Shown: positions 18,755 to 28,762, numbered from the stretch's first letter. The stretch: 63,426 nt of DNA from Pseudomonas sp. (GCA_030656145.1 JAUSOF010000050.1:1-63426); one strand, 5' to 3'. Translations and numbers: made by a program. The notes: generated by a model from the letters alone, not told the origin.

Positions 18755-18955
18755 TCATCGGCTTGAGCACTCGACGACCAAGATCATCGCCACGATCAGC
18801 AGCGCCCAGATCCCGAACAGATAGGCAAACAGCAGCGGAATACCAAACACCTCGCCGCCGCTGTCGAAAAGCGCCAGCAAGGGATAGCTGAACAGCAAGC
18901 AGCCCAGCATGAACACAGCCACCAGCCGCTGTGCCCGCAGTGTGCGATTGGCCAT
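18755..18955 (-). CDS. small two-helix membrane protein
   Basis: A 66-residue protein with two hydrophobic helices (about residues 10-30 and 35-60), starting at ATG 18955 (MANRTLRAQ), with AGGAGG 8 bp upstream. It lies 13 bp before the SLC5-type kinase gene. Small two-helix proteins (DUF485/DUF4212-like) often accompany symporters such as ActP; this one may play the same part for the symporter-like sensor. That is inference from position and topology. Confidence 0.75.
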   Translation of the reverse strand: MANRTLRAQRLVAVFMLGCLLFSYPLLALFDSGGEVFGIPLLFAYLFGIWALLIVAMILVVECSSR

Positions 18956-19078
18956 AGCCCGAACCTCCTGGGCTAAGTGTGGCCGATTATTCGCTCGGCG
19001 CACTGCGCGACCATGGTAGGGGGCCAGGCAAGGATGGTTTTTAACGCACCGCGGCTAACTAAGCAGGGAGACCACCTG

Positions 19079-19960
19079 CTAGCCGGCGAAGTCGGCGCAG
19101 TAGTCGCGCGCCGGCAACGCCGGGGTATACCAGACGAAATCAGCGGTAGCGGCGCTGACCGATTGTCCCACGCTGGCCAGAATCAGTACCCGAGAGACGG
19201 CTTGATCGCCCAGATCCGCCACGTGCAGCGGCACCCCCAGATCACGCCGCACATGAAAGGTGCCCGCGAACAGCAGGCTTGGTTGTGGCGCAGCCAGCAA
19301 GGCCGTGGCCATGCGCCGGTCACGCTGCTGCTGCACGGCAAGCATGGCCGGCATCTGGCTCTTCGGCAGCTTGCCGCAGTGCGAGGTGAAAATTTGCGCC
19401 AGCAAGGGCTCCTGCACCGCTGGCGCCGTGGACAGTGCACCACTCAAGGCCGGGCGCTCGCGATAAATCTGCCGTATTTGCGTTTGATCCAGATTGGCGG
19501 CGAGCAGCGGGTAAGGCTGGGCAAGCGCGTGCTGCACAATCGGCCCATACAGCGTCCAGTCCCAACCTGTTTGCCAGACCAGTGCCGCGGGCAGATCGGC
19601 GACCGGCTGCCCGGTGGCCAAGCGGGCACGTACCGCATCGACATTATTCTGCTGATCGGGCGTGAGCATTTCCAGCAGCAGGCTGCCCTGCGGGCGTTGC
19701 GCCTCCAGTGCCTGCAGCAACCAGAGCTGCAGAGCGTGATGATCGGGGTTGTCATGCGCCTCGCCGACCAATACCCGTGGCACTGGGGCCAACTGCTCGA
19801 TCAGTTGCTGCGGACTCAGGCGCTGCCCCGTGCGCAGGTCGACGATCTGCCCCAGATCGGCGTGTTCACGCCCCTCGGGGCTTTGCCAGTCAGGCAGCGG
19901 CGGCAAGGAAGCCTGGCAACCAGTAAGCAGAGTGACAACGAACACAAGCAGCAGGCGCAT
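19079..19960 (-). CDS. phuW: ChaN family lipoprotein (PhuW-like)
   Basis: A 293-residue protein with a lipoprotein signal (LLTGC, Cys at residue 15). The ChaN/haem-binding uptake family domain fills the rest (VLVGEAHDNPDHH near residue 65, and LLFAGTFHVRRDLGVP). ChaN of Campylobacter binds heme as a dimer. In P. aeruginosa the orthologous gene (PA4705) is the last gene of the phu heme-uptake set. Here a repeat-bearing 263-bp gap separates it from hmuV. AAGGA lies before the ATG. Confidence 0.85.
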   Translation of the reverse strand: MRLLLVFVVTLLTGCQASLPPLPDWQSPEGREHADLGQIVDLRTGQRLSPQQLIEQLAPVPRVLVGEAHDNPDHHALQLWLLQALEAQRPQGSLLLEMLTPDQQNNVDAVRARLATGQPVADLPAALVWQTGWDWTLYGPIVQHALAQPYPLLAANLDQTQIRQIYRERPALSGALSTAPAVQEPLLAQIFTSHCGKLPKSQMPAMLAVQQQRDRRMATALLAAPQPSLLFAGTFHVRRDLGVPLHVADLGDQAVSRVLILASVGQSVSAATADFVWYTPALPARDYCADFAG

Positions 19961-20014
19961 AAGGGAATCCTTGGTGTTTTAGGGCTAAGCAAAGGGTAGC
20001 AGCGTAGACGCGCC

Positions 20015-20155
20015 AGGAGCCTGTCCGAGAATAGCCATTGCCTGCACAGTGTAGGTTGGTGCAGAAAAACGAAGCCCAACACAATCAGTCTGTTGGGGCT
20101 CGCGGCGCTCAGCCTGAGCGGAATACACCTGCATTCCCGGACACTGGGTGAATAG
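20015..20155. repeat. decayed relative of the MITE element with a second palindromic repeat inside
   Basis: The left end AGGAGCCTGTCCGAGAATA resembles the MITE ends at 10938 and 45297, and the right end CATTCCCGGACACT is a degenerate inverted copy. The interior carries a different unit (GTAGGTTGG...AAGCCCAAC...GTTGGGGCT) also seen near 43130-43185. Confidence 0.5.
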
Positions 20156-20223
20156 CCAGCGGCAACGCAGATGCGTTGCCGGGCGACTAGCCGCGTAACA
20201 GAGTATCCGCCGCCGATACAAAT

Positions 20224-20991
20224 CTAGCGCGCGACGATCAGCGGATGCCCGCGGACAGGATGGCGTTGCACGAGCACCTCCAGGCCGAATACCGCCTGCA
20301 ACGGCTCGGCACGCAACACTTGCTCGGGGCGACCCAAGGCATGCGCGCGACCGCCATCGAGTAACAGCAAACGGTCGCAGTAGCGCGCCGCCAGGTTCAG
20401 GTCATGCAGGATCACCAGCACTGCCGCGCCCTGCCCGGCAAAGGCCTGGGTGGCCTGCAGGGTGGTGTGCTGGTGCAAGGGATCGAGCATCGAGGTCGGC
20501 TCGTCGAGCAACAGGACCTGCCCCTCACCTCCGGGCCAGAGCTGCGCCAGCACCCGCGCCAGGTGCACGCGCTGACGCTCGCCGCCGGATAAGGCCAGGT
20601 AACTGCGTCCCGCCAGATGAGTAGCATCTGCCGCCTGCAGCGCCTCGTGGATGATCTGCGCATCGCGTAGCCGACCGCTGGCATGCGGCAGCCGACCCAT
20701 AGCGACCACTTCCTCGACACGAAAAGCGAAGTTCAACGTCGAGGTTTGTGGCAACACCGCCAAGCGCCGTGCGCGCTCGGCGCCCTGCCAGTCACCAAGA
20801 TGGCGTTGATCGAGCAGCACCTGCCCACAGGACGGTTGCAGCTCACCGCAGAGCGCACCGAGCAACGTGCTTTTACCCGCACCATTGGGGCCGAGCACGC
20901 CGAGCACCTCACCCGGTTGCAGCTCCAGGTCGATATCAGCCAACACCGTGCGGGCACCACGCTGAACCGCCAGCTTTTCCGTTCGCAGCAT
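20224..20991 (-). CDS. hmuV: hemin ABC transporter ATP-binding protein
   Basis: A 255-residue ATPase that powers heme passage across the inner membrane with HmuU. Walker [10 protein letters not shown], signature LSGGERQRV, Walker [12 protein letters not shown] and the switch His ([11 protein letters not shown]) are all present. The start is ATG 20991 ([12 protein letters not shown]), overlapping the hmuU stop as ATGA; the frame continues upstream inside hmuU but that is out-of-frame reading of the permease gene. Confidence 0.95.
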   Translation of the reverse strand: MLRTEKLAVQRGARTVLADIDLELQPGEVLGVLGPNGAGKSTLLGALCGELQPSCGQVLLDQRHLGDWQGAERARRLAVLPQTSTLNFAFRVEEVVAMGRLPHASGRLRDAQIIHEALQAADATHLAGRSYLALSGGERQRVHLARVLAQLWPGGEGQVLLLDEPTSMLDPLHQHTTLQATQAFAGQGAAVLVILHDLNLAARYCDRLLLLDGGRAHALGRPEQVLRAEPLQAVFGLEVLVQRHPVRGHPLIVAR

Positions 20992-22028
20992 CAGGCACGC
21001 CCCCGCAGTAATAGGTAGAGAAAGAACGGTGCGCCAATCAACGCGGTAACGATACCGATCGGCAGTTCCGCCGGTGCCAGCAGTAGCCTTGCGGCCAGGT
21101 CGGCAAACAACAGCAGGCTGGCACCCGCCAGTGCCGAGGCCGGCAGCAGTACGCGGTGATCGGGGCCAACCAGCAAACGCATCAGATGCGGCACCACCAG
21201 ACCGATAAACCCGATCATCCCTGCCGCCGCGACCGCAGCGCCGACGCCAAGGGCGGTGCACAGCACCAACTCGCGCTTGACCCTTTCAACCGCAAAGCCC
21301 AGATGTCGCGCCTCCGACTCACCGAGCAACAGGGCATTCAACGCCCTGGCCCGCCGTGGCAGCCACAGCGCCACCGCCAGGGTGACCAGCAACAACGGCC
21401 ACAACCGCGCATAGCTGGCGCCGTTGAGACTGCCGAGGTTCCAGAATGTCAGGGTGCGCAGAGTGGCATCGTCGGCCAGGTAGGTGAGCAGACCAATCGC
21501 CGCGCCTGCCAGCGCGGTCAAGGCGATACCGGCCAGGAGCATGGTTGCCACATGGGTCTCACCGTCGCGACGGCCCAGCCGATAGACCAGGGCCGTGACC
21601 CCGAGACCGCCGATAAAGGCACAAAACGACAACAGATATGGACCGAACGCCTCCGGCAGACCGCCCAGGGCGGCGGCGCCAACAATTGCCACTGCGGCAC
21701 CCAGCGCCGCACCGCTGGAGACGCCAACCAGGCCGGGATCGGCCAGCGGGTTGCGAAACAAACCCTGCATCGCCACCCCACACAGCGCCAGCACCGCACC
21801 AACGGTCAACCCAAGCAGGGTGCGCGGCAGGCGGATCTGCCCGAGAATCAACTCAGCCTGCTGCAGATCATCGCCGTTTGCAGGCATGCCGAGCAGGCGC
21901 AACGCCGCCTGCAGGGTATCGGTCAGCGGCAGACTGACGGGCCCCAGCGCCAGGGATAACCAGAGTGCGAGCACCAGTAACAGGCCCAGCGCGACAAACA
22001 GTGAGCGCGGCTGAATAAGCGGACTCAT
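20991..22028 (-). CDS. hmuU: hemin ABC transporter permease
   Basis: A 345-residue FecCD/BtuC-family permease with about nine to ten membrane helices. Family motifs include [21 protein letters not shown] (outlined) and the cytoplasmic coupling region ([20 protein letters not shown]). It overlaps both hmuT upstream (by 4 bp) and hmuV downstream, so the three are coupled. Confidence 0.95.
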   Translation of the reverse strand: MSPLIQPRSLFVALGLLLVLALWLSLALGPVSLPLTDTLQAALRLLGMPANGDDLQQAELILGQIRLPRTLLGLTVGAVLALCGVAMQGLFRNPLADPGLVGVSSGAALGAAVAIVGAAALGGLPEAFGPYLLSFCAFIGGLGVTALVYRLGRRDGETHVATMLLAGIALTALAGAAIGLLTYLADDATLRTLTFWNLGSLNGASYARLWPLLLVTLAVALWLPRRARALNALLLGESEARHLGFAVERVKRELVLCTALGVGAAVAAAGMIGFIGLVVPHLMRLLVGPDHRVLLPASALAGASLLLFADLAARLLLAPAELPIGIVTALIGAPFFLYLLLRGRA

Positions 22029-22924
22029 GGCACGGGCTGCACGGCGGCGCTTACCGAGTGACTGACTGGATAGAAGGCTGCGGCCAAGGCCACCAATTGA
22101 TCCGGTATGCGCGGGCCAAGCCCTCCGACCAGCAGGGTCGGGTCCAGCGCGACTAACCGATCATTGCGTGCGGCGCGGGTCGCGGCCAAGGCCGGGTTGT
22201 GTTGCAACAATGCCTGCTTGGCTTGCGCCCCAACCAACTGCCTATCGGCGAAGATCACCACCTCGGGATCGAGCGCCAGCAACGCTTCGCTGGAAAGTGC
22301 CTTGTAGCCGCTGTGGCTGGTCAGGTTGCGCCCGCCGGCACGTTCGATCAGCCAGGCGGCGGCCGTGTCCTGGCCTCCCGCCAAAGAGCTGTTGCCTGCA
22401 TGCCCAAGTAGCAGCAACACACTGGGCGCCGCTTGCTTGCGCTGAGCCTGGACCAGCCAGTCCGCATGCTGCTGCAGTCGCTGCCGATAGCTGGTGAACA
22501 CCTCGGCGGCGCGGCGCGACTGGCCCAATAGAGCACCCATACGCTGCAGGTTGCCCTCCAGAGTCATCAGGTCGGGTTTGGCCGAGAGCAGTTCGACCTT
22601 CACCCCCGCCGCCTGCAGTTGCGCCAACACCGGTGGCGGACCCATTTCCTCGCTGCCCACAAGCAGTTGCGGGCGCAGGGCGAGAATGCCCTCCGCTGCC
22701 AGTTGCCGCTGATAGCCGATACTCGGCAGCGCCTGCAGCGAAGCGGGATGCTGACTGGTGCTATCGACACCGACCAATTTACTTTCGCCGCCCAACAGCA
22801 CCACCCATTCGCTGAGCGAACCACCGGCACTGACCCAGCGTTGCGGCAGTGTTTCGGCCACTGCCGATAACGGCGGGCACAGCAGGCTCGCGACCAGCGC
22901 GAATGCGGGACTAAGGCACTTCAT
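22025..22924 (-). CDS. hmuT: hemin ABC transporter periplasmic binding protein
   Basis: A 299-residue binding protein with a Sec signal peptide (about 1-23, ending SAVA-E) and a class III helical-backbone fold (ASLQALPSIGYQRQLAAEGI). It receives heme from the TonB-dependent receptor and hands it to HmuUV. The start overlaps the exbD end by 14 bp. Confidence 0.94.
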   Translation of the reverse strand: MKCLSPAFALVASLLCPPLSAVAETLPQRWVSAGGSLSEWVVLLGGESKLVGVDSTSQHPASLQALPSIGYQRQLAAEGILALRPQLLVGSEEMGPPPVLAQLQAAGVKVELLSAKPDLMTLEGNLQRMGALLGQSRRAAEVFTSYRQRLQQHADWLVQAQRKQAAPSVLLLLGHAGNSSLAGGQDTAAAWLIERAGGRNLTSHSGYKALSSEALLALDPEVVIFADRQLVGAQAKQALLQHNPALAATRAARNDRLVALDPTLLVGGLGPRIPDQLVALAAAFYPVSHSVSAAVQPVP

Positions 22925-23354
22925 GATGTGGCTCCAAGAGGATTCGGCTGTCCTGAATGCCTTGCTGCTGCAACAAGGCCATCAGTTCGAGAAAGGCGGA
23001 CAGCGGCGCCTGGCGATCCAGCGCCAGGTCCAGCCCGGGTTTGTCAGCAGCGGCGAACGCTGCATGCAGTGCGCCACGTAGCTCGGTAAAATCTGCCTGC
23101 ACCGCGTCGCCAAGACGCCAGCCACCATCTGCCGTCAATTGCACCTGCAGACGCTGGCCGTTACCGGCACCAGCCGGCGACAACCGTTCCTGGCTTTGCG
23201 GCAACTCCAGCGGCAACTCCAGTAGCGGTGTCTGCGCGGTGAGTAAAAAGAACACCAGCACGATAAAGATCACATCCAGCAGCGGCATCAGGTCCGGCAA
23301 CAGCGTGGTCTGCGGGCCGTTCGTCTCGGCCAATCGAATCACGGCAGCACCCAT
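22911..23354 (-). CDS. exbD: ExbD-like biopolymer transport protein
   Basis: A 147-residue membrane protein with a short cytoplasmic N-terminus, one membrane helix (about 20-42; MPLLDVIFIVLVFFLL with the essential Asp) and a periplasmic domain. With ExbB and TonB it couples the proton gradient to outer-membrane receptors. It is placed within the heme operon, so the set is probably dedicated to HmuR. ATG 23354 overlaps exbB by 16 bp; GTG four codons later is an alternative start. Confidence 0.9.
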   Translation of the reverse strand: MGAAVIRLAETNGPQTTLLPDLMPLLDVIFIVLVFFLLTAQTPLLELPLELPQSQERLSPAGAGNGQRLQVQLTADGGWRLGDAVQADFTELRGALHAAFAAADKPGLDLALDRQAPLSAFLELMALLQQQGIQDSRILLEPHHEVP

Positions 23355-23980
23355 CGCGCGGCACCGGTATTACCCGGCAGATCCAGCTCCAAGCCATCCA
23401 GGGCCAGATGGCAGCGATTGAGCAGCGCCTGTACGCTTTCCAGGTAATGCTCGGCCCAGAGCGCGAAACCCTGCCCGGCAGCCAGCGCCGGAATCGCGAT
23501 CAGCAACCCCCAGACCGTGGTGTAGAGCGCTTGCCACAGGCCGTCGGCGAGGAGCGCCGGGGTCACCGGCCGATCCAGCCCGGCAATATTGGCAAACATC
23601 TCCAGCATGCCCAGCACCGTACCGAGCAAACCGAGCATCGGCGCCAGAACCCCGATCAGCTGCAGCAAGCGCAGTTGCCGATTGAGCCGGCGGCGCTCCT
23701 CCAGCAGCCAGCAACCGAGCACCTCTTCACGCTGGCTGGCCGGCATGCCGCTATGCTTGAGCAGCAGCGCCAGGCCGAAGCGCCAACCGCGCTGCGCACC
23801 TTGGCAATGCTCGCGCTCACAGGTGCGGCAGGCACCGAGCGCCGCCTTCCCGGCGGCGGCACTCAGCGGCTGCAACCGCAGGAACACGCTGAGCCGCTCA
23901 AAAACCAGCGCCAGCGCCAGCAACGAACACAGCGCCAGCGGCCAACCCAGCGCGCCCATGGAACTCCACCAAACAGGCAT
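23339..23980 (-). CDS. exbB: ExbB-like MotA/TolQ/ExbB proton channel protein
   Basis: A 213-residue inner-membrane protein with three membrane helices (one near the N-terminus, two in the C-terminal half: LIGVLAPMLGLLGTVLGMLEMF and LLIAIPALAAGQGF, outlined), the MotA/TolQ/ExbB signature. Start ATG 23980 (MPVWWSSMG) is chosen, 1 bp after the hmuS stop; the longer frame reads back into hmuS. It forms the motor with ExbD and TonB. Confidence 0.9.
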   Translation of the reverse strand: MPVWWSSMGALGWPLALCSLLALALVFERLSVFLRLQPLSAAAGKAALGACRTCEREHCQGAQRGWRFGLALLLKHSGMPASQREEVLGCWLLEERRRLNRQLRLLQLIGVLAPMLGLLGTVLGMLEMFANIAGLDRPVTPALLADGLWQALYTTVWGLLIAIPALAAGQGFALWAEHYLESVQALLNRCHLALDGLELDLPGNTGAARWVLP

Positions 23981-23981
23981 C

Positions 23982-25052
23982 TCAGCGCTCCAGTGCCGGT
24001 ACGCTTTCAGCCAGGGCACGCCAATCTTCGCGCTCAGGGATGCCCGGCTTGCGCACGCCAAACAGCTGCAGGATCAGCTCGCCATCGGCGTCGAAAGCCT
24101 CCCAACTGGTGATCACCCCGTCGCTGCTCGGCTTACGTACGCGCCACAGTTCGCTGACAGCCGTGGCTTTCAGGTGCAGATTGAACTCAGCATCCAGCAC
24201 ATTGAACCAGTCGTCGAACCAACGCAGGTTGCACACAGGGCCGCTGTGGATCTGGATGCAATGGCGGTTGCCGACAAACACCATCAGCGGCACCGCGCCA
24301 GCACCGGCCTGCTGCAACAGGCCCGGCAAGGCGCTGGGCGCCAGCGGCTCGGCCCATTCACGGCCGGCCAGGCGCAACGCCTGGGTGCGCGTGGTGCCAT
24401 GCTTTTTCAGCAGAGCGAAGAAATGGTGGGGGTCTTTCAGGGACGACCAACCGACACGCAACGCATTCACATCGACCAACCCATCGCCTTGCGATTGCTC
24501 GCGTAACGGCAGGGGTTGCAGATCGAGCACAGGGGCCTGCTCGGCGTCGCGAAAACGCTCGACCAGTGACGCCCAGGCATCGAGCTGGCTGTCCTCGGTG
24601 AGGAACACCTTGTGCACCGCCGCCCCCTGACGGTCGAACACTTGCATGCTGCGCTGGGTGCCTTGGCCGGTTTGCTCCTCAAGGGCGAACACGCTGGCCC
24701 AACCACCGAGGAACAGGCGCAGGTCGATATCCGCCGAGACCACCAACCCCATCTGCGCATTGCCGCTGACAGTCACCTCGCGGTAGTGGCCCTTGCGCTC
24801 ATGCACACAGTGCTGGTTGCGGGTCAGCACCATGACATAGCCCAACTCGCCGAGCGCCGGCAGCAGGGCCGCCCAATCCGTTCGCAAGCGGATCGCGTCG
24901 ACGCCCAGGCGGCTGGCGATCAGCTCCGCCTCGCTCACCGCCAGGCGCTCGGCGGCATCGCGGGCACGCAGGCGCGGCTGCTCGCTGCGCAGCACCTGCC
25001 ACGCCAGATAGAGATCATTGGCCACCGGGGTGGCCTGGGTTTGCGTACTCAT
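23982..25052 (-). CDS. hmuS: hemin-degrading factor / cytoplasmic heme chaperone
   Basis: A 356-residue protein with the two tandem HemS/ChuX-like domains. His209 in KDPHHFFALLKKHG matches the proximal heme ligand His209 of P. aeruginosa PhuS, at the same number. PhuS passes heme to the heme oxygenase HemO and can bind DNA near prrF; the prrF gene lies 11 kb away here. AAGGAG before ATG 25052. It follows tonB by 21 bp. Confidence 0.95.
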   Translation of the reverse strand: MSTQTQATPVANDLYLAWQVLRSEQPRLRARDAAERLAVSEAELIASRLGVDAIRLRTDWAALLPALGELGYVMVLTRNQHCVHERKGHYREVTVSGNAQMGLVVSADIDLRLFLGGWASVFALEEQTGQGTQRSMQVFDRQGAAVHKVFLTEDSQLDAWASLVERFRDAEQAPVLDLQPLPLREQSQGDGLVDVNALRVGWSSLKDPHHFFALLKKHGTTRTQALRLAGREWAEPLAPSALPGLLQQAGAGAVPLMVFVGNRHCIQIHSGPVCNLRWFDDWFNVLDAEFNLHLKATAVSELWRVRKPSSDGVITSWEAFDADGELILQLFGVRKPGIPEREDWRALAESVPALER

Positions 25053-25073
25053 GGGTGAACTCCTTGCAAGTGG

Positions 25074-25721
25074 TCAGCGGCTCGCCGCCAGGGCGAACTG
25101 AATAGGGATTTGCACACGACTCGGCACCGCACGCCCGCCTGCGGTTTCCGGGCGAAAGTGCCAGGCAGACACCGCATCCAGGGCGGCGCGATCGAGGCTG
25201 TCGATGCCCGAAGAGCGCAGCACGCTCACGCCGCGCTGCTCGCCGCGCTCGTTTAGGCGCACTTCCACCATCACCGTGCCTTGCTGGTTGCGCCGACGCG
25301 CCTGGGCTGGATAACGCGGCGGCCTGGGTGGCTCGCGAAAGCTCGGCTCGCGGCTAAACACTTCGCGCAGCGGCTCGACCTGGGCGACCGGTACCCGTGG
25401 TGGTGGTGCAGCTGCCTTGGCAGGCTGCTGCGGGACAGGCTCGACACGCTCGGCCATGGCAGGCCCCGGTGGCGCGGCCGCCTTAGGCGCTCGCGGCTTG
25501 ACCGGCTTGACGACTGCTGGCGTGGAGCTTTGCGGCTGCGGCTGCGGCGTCAGTATTGGCGGTTGCGGCGCCGGCACTTGCTGCAAGGCCGCCAGGCGCA
25601 ACACCTGCGGCGCCTCGGGTGCTTGCGTCAGCGCTGGCGGCGCTGCTGGTGCATGCAGTAACCGACTGGCGGTGACATGCACGGCCAGCGACAGCAGCAA
25701 AAACACCAATAAACGCAGCAT
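25074..25721 (-). CDS. tonB: TonB-like energy transducer of the heme locus
   Basis: A 215-residue protein with an N-terminal membrane anchor (about 1-20), a long Pro/Ala/Gln-rich periplasmic spacer with Pro-Lys and Pro-Gln repeats, and a C-terminal TonB domain (about 130-210; YPAQARRRNQQGTVMVEVRL). It is the first gene of tonB-hmuS-exbB-exbD-hmuT-hmuU-hmuV and is divergent from the receptor gene across a Fur box. Confidence 0.92.
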   Translation of the reverse strand: MLRLLVFLLLSLAVHVTASRLLHAPAAPPALTQAPEAPQVLRLAALQQVPAPQPPILTPQPQPQSSTPAVVKPVKPRAPKAAAPPGPAMAERVEPVPQQPAKAAAPPPRVPVAQVEPLREVFSREPSFREPPRPPRYPAQARRRNQQGTVMVEVRLNERGEQRGVSVLRSSGIDSLDRAALDAVSAWHFRPETAGGRAVPSRVQIPIQFALAASR

Positions 25722-25750
25722 GGGGAGAACCGGGTAAGCCTGAACGAGAT

Positions 25751-25774
25751 CTATATGATAATTATTTGCATCTG
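25751..25774. promoter_or_regulatory. Fur box between tonB and hmuR
   Basis: ATATGATAATTATTTGCAT lies between the divergent tonB and hmuR starts and matches about two thirds of the 19-bp Fur consensus, including an intact GATAAT. It could repress both directions when iron is plentiful. Confidence 0.7.
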
Positions 25775-25853
25775 CATGTCAATGTCGTTTACGTTTGCCG
25801 CCGATGCCAATCCGGTGGTCACAGAAACCACCCGCACAATCCAGGAGCCTTAC

Positions 25854-28145
25854 ATGTCGAACCACCCGCCCTTTGCCCGCCGCCCCTGGCTGGCCCTGCT
25901 GTTGCTCAGCCCCGCGCTGGCGCTGGCCGCCGAAACACCAGTCACTCAATTCGATACCCTGACGGTCACGGCGACGCGCAGCGAGCAGACGCTGGACCAG
26001 GTGCCGAGTACCGTTTCAGTCATCGGCGAACGTCAGATCGACCAGCAGAACATCAACGACATCAGGGATCTGGTGCGCTTTGAACCGGGCGTGTCGGTGA
26101 GCGGTACCGGCAGCCGTTTTGGCCTATCCGGTTTCACCATTCGCGGCATCGGCGGCAACCGCGTACTGACCCAGGTGGACGGCGTCGCCGTACCCGATGC
26201 CTTTACCTTCGGCCCCTTTCTCAGCGCGCGGCGCAACTACGTTGACCTGGACACCGTGAAACAGGTGGAAATCATCCGCGGCCCGGCCTCGTCGCTGTAT
26301 GGCAGCGACGCCATCGGCGGTGCAGTGAGTTTTCTGACCAAGGATGCCGGCGACTACCTGGACGCAGGCGACGATACCTATGCCCGCCTGAAAACCGGCT
26401 ACGACGGCAGCGATGACAGCTGGCAACGCAGCGCCACTTTCGCCGCGCGCCAGGGCCAGGTCGATGGTTTGCTGCACCTCGGCCGCCGCGATGGCCAGGC
26501 TACCGACACCTTCAGCAGCCGCGGCGGCAACGGCAGTGCCCGCGGCGCAGCCAACCCGGTCGACTACCAGACCGACAACCTGCTGGCCAAACTCGGCTGG
26601 GACTACGCCGAGGGCAACCGCCTGCAGCTGGTCTACGAGCGCTTCCAGGATGACGCCGACACCCGTGTACGCAGCGATTACGGCACCTTCAGCAGCATCC
26701 CGATCCCAATTGGTCCAGGCATGACCCTGTACAGCAACAGCCTGAGCGAAACCAGCGACGCCCAGGACAGCGTCGAGCGCGAGCGCTTCGGCCTCGAACA
26801 TCGTTTGCAGCTGAACAGCCTGCTGGCCGACCAATTGAACTGGCAGCTGAACTACCAGACCAGCGAAACCCGGCAGAAAACCCTGTAGAACCGCAGCACC
26901 TGGACCAGCTTCGCCCCACCCACGGCCACCCCGCCCGGTACCGCCGTCGAGCGTTTGCGCATCCGCGACTCGCGCTATGAAGAGCAGACCTGGAGCTTCA
27001 GCAGCCAGTTCGAAAAAGCCTTCAGCATCGGCAACAGCGCCCATCAGCTGACCTACGGCGTCGACCTCAAACGCAGCGACAGCAGCGATCTGCGTCAGGG
27101 CAGCGAGGTCAACCGCAACAGCGGCGCGGTCATTGCTAACACCGAGGCCTTCCCGCTTAGCGACTTCCCCGATCCGACCACCGAGGAGTACGCACTGTTC
27201 GTCCAGGACAGCGTCGATATCGGCCGCTGGAACCTGCTAGCCGGGCTGCGCTACGACCACTACCAGATGAAGCCGGATGCCACCGCGCAATACCTCAACG
27301 GCAACCCGGTGGATCGCAACCCGTCCGCCTTCAGCGACAGCGCCTTGTCGCCCAAGCTCGGCCTTACCTATCGCCTGGACGATGCGCACAGCGTCTACGG
27401 CCAATATGCCGCGGGCTTTCGCGCGCCCCAGGCGGTGGATATCTTTGGTGAGTTCGTCAACGTCAACAGCGGCTACCAGACCATCGCCAACACCCGCCTC
27501 AAGCCGGAAACCAGCGACAGCTACGAGCTCGGTCTGCGCGGCAAGTACCAGGCCGGCAGTTTCGGCGTGGCGCTGTTCTACAACCGCTATGACGACTTCA
27601 TCGAGCAAGTCACCCTGGCCAACGATCCGACCGGCAACAACCGCCTGACCTTCCAGTACCAGAACCTCGACCGCGTCAGCATTCGCGGCGCCGAAGCCCG
27701 TGGCGAGCTGTTCCTCGACCAGTTCGGCCTACCTGCCGGCACTCAACTTCGCGGCGCGATTGCCTACGCCCGCGGCAGGGACGAGTCCAGCGGCCAGCCG
27801 CTGAACAGCATCGACCCGCTGAAAGCCGTGCTCGGCCTGGGCTACGCGGCACCAAGCGGCAGCTATGGCGGCGAGTTGGCCTGGACCCTGGTGGCCGCCA
27901 AGGAGCGCATCGACGAAACCCTCACCGCCAACCAATACCAACCCTCCGGCTACGGCACCCTCGACCTGAACGGCTGGTGGCAGCTCACCGAGGCGGTCTC
28001 GGTAAATGCCGGCCTGTTCAACCTCACCGACAAGCAGTACTCGCAGTGGGGCGATGTGCGCGGCCTTAGCGCCAGCAACCTCGGCCTCGACCGCTATACC
28101 CAGCCGGGCCGCTACGCAGCGGTGAATATGGTCTGGGAAATCTGA
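25854..28145 (+). pseudogene. hmuR: TonB-dependent heme receptor interrupted by one amber codon
   Basis: Apart from one TAG at 26886-26888 (codon 345), the frame is open for 764 codons, the length of P. aeruginosa PhuR. It shows a signal peptide (about 1-26), TonB box region (DTLTVTATRSE), plug domain (VPSTVSVIGERQIDQQN) and a beta-barrel with the FRAP motif (GFRAPQAVDIFGEF), typical of heme receptors. Reading resumes in the same frame after the stop, with barrel strands and no other lesion. One C-to-T change at a CAG Gln codon would explain it. It is either a recent nonsense mutation, a sequencing error or a suppressed stop. Start ATG 25854 (MSNHPPFARR) has CAGGAG upstream; the frame opens earlier at 25755. 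Confidence 0.88.
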
Positions 28146-28247
28146 TCGCTGCCGAACAAGAGGCAAACCGAGTTCCACTTGGCGCAGGGATGCGCCTTCC
28201 ACTTCCAGCACAGACCGGGATAATGCCCGCCTGAGCTGGAGATGCCG

Positions 28248-28565
28248 ATGAAACGTTTATGCGCCCCCAACGAGCTGACCGAAGGTCAGAGCCGGGGCTT
28301 CGTGATTGACGATGAAAAACTGTTTGCCGTGCGCAAGGACGGCCAGGTGTTCGTCTACCGCAACCGCTGCCCGCACAAGGGCATCAGCCTGGAATGGCTG
28401 CCGGATCAATTCCTTGACCCCAGCGCCAGCCTGATCCAGTGCGCCACCCACGGCGCGCTGTTTCTCATCGATTCGGGCGAATGCGTGGCCGGGCCTTGTG
28501 CCGGGCAAGCGCTGCACGCGCTGACCTGCACGGAAAATCGCGAAGGAATCTGGGTCGAGGCGTAG
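28248..28565 (+). CDS. Rieske [2Fe-2S] domain protein
   Basis: A 105-residue protein that is a stand-alone Rieske domain with both cluster-binding boxes, C-P-H-K-G (about residue 40) and C-A-T-H-G-A-L-F (about residue 65). It resembles small ferredoxin-type Rieske proteins that feed electrons to oxygenases or nitrite reductases, but no partner is adjacent. ATG 28248 is preferred over 28242 because GGAG lies 6 nt before it. The gene follows hmuR by about 100 bp and might share its transcript. Confidence 0.85.
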   Translation: MKRLCAPNELTEGQSRGFVIDDEKLFAVRKDGQVFVYRNRCPHKGISLEWLPDQFLDPSASLIQCATHGALFLIDSGECVAGPCAGQALHALTCTENREGIWVEA

Positions 28566-28594
28566 CCCCGATTGCCGCGCGCACCAATGAAAAC

Positions 28595-28745
28595 CCCGCG
28601 TTATGGCCTCGGACGCCGGTGCGCACGGCGCACCCTACGGTGACTGCCCGCAAAGTCGTAGCCCGCAAACAACCCTGGAGAACATCGACACCGCGTAGGG
28701 TGTGCGGGGCCGCCTAGGCCGCGCGCACCGATAATCCCCACCCAA
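28595..28745. repeat. GC-rich palindromic intergenic sequence
   Basis: GGTGCGCACGGCGCACCCTACG and the inverted GCGTAGGGTGTGCGGGG...GCGCGCACCG lie between the convergent Rieske and sfsA genes and could form a long stem. It resembles extragenic palindromes and may serve as a bidirectional terminator. Confidence 0.5.
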
Positions 28746-28762
28746 ACCCCGGCGCAGCAAAT

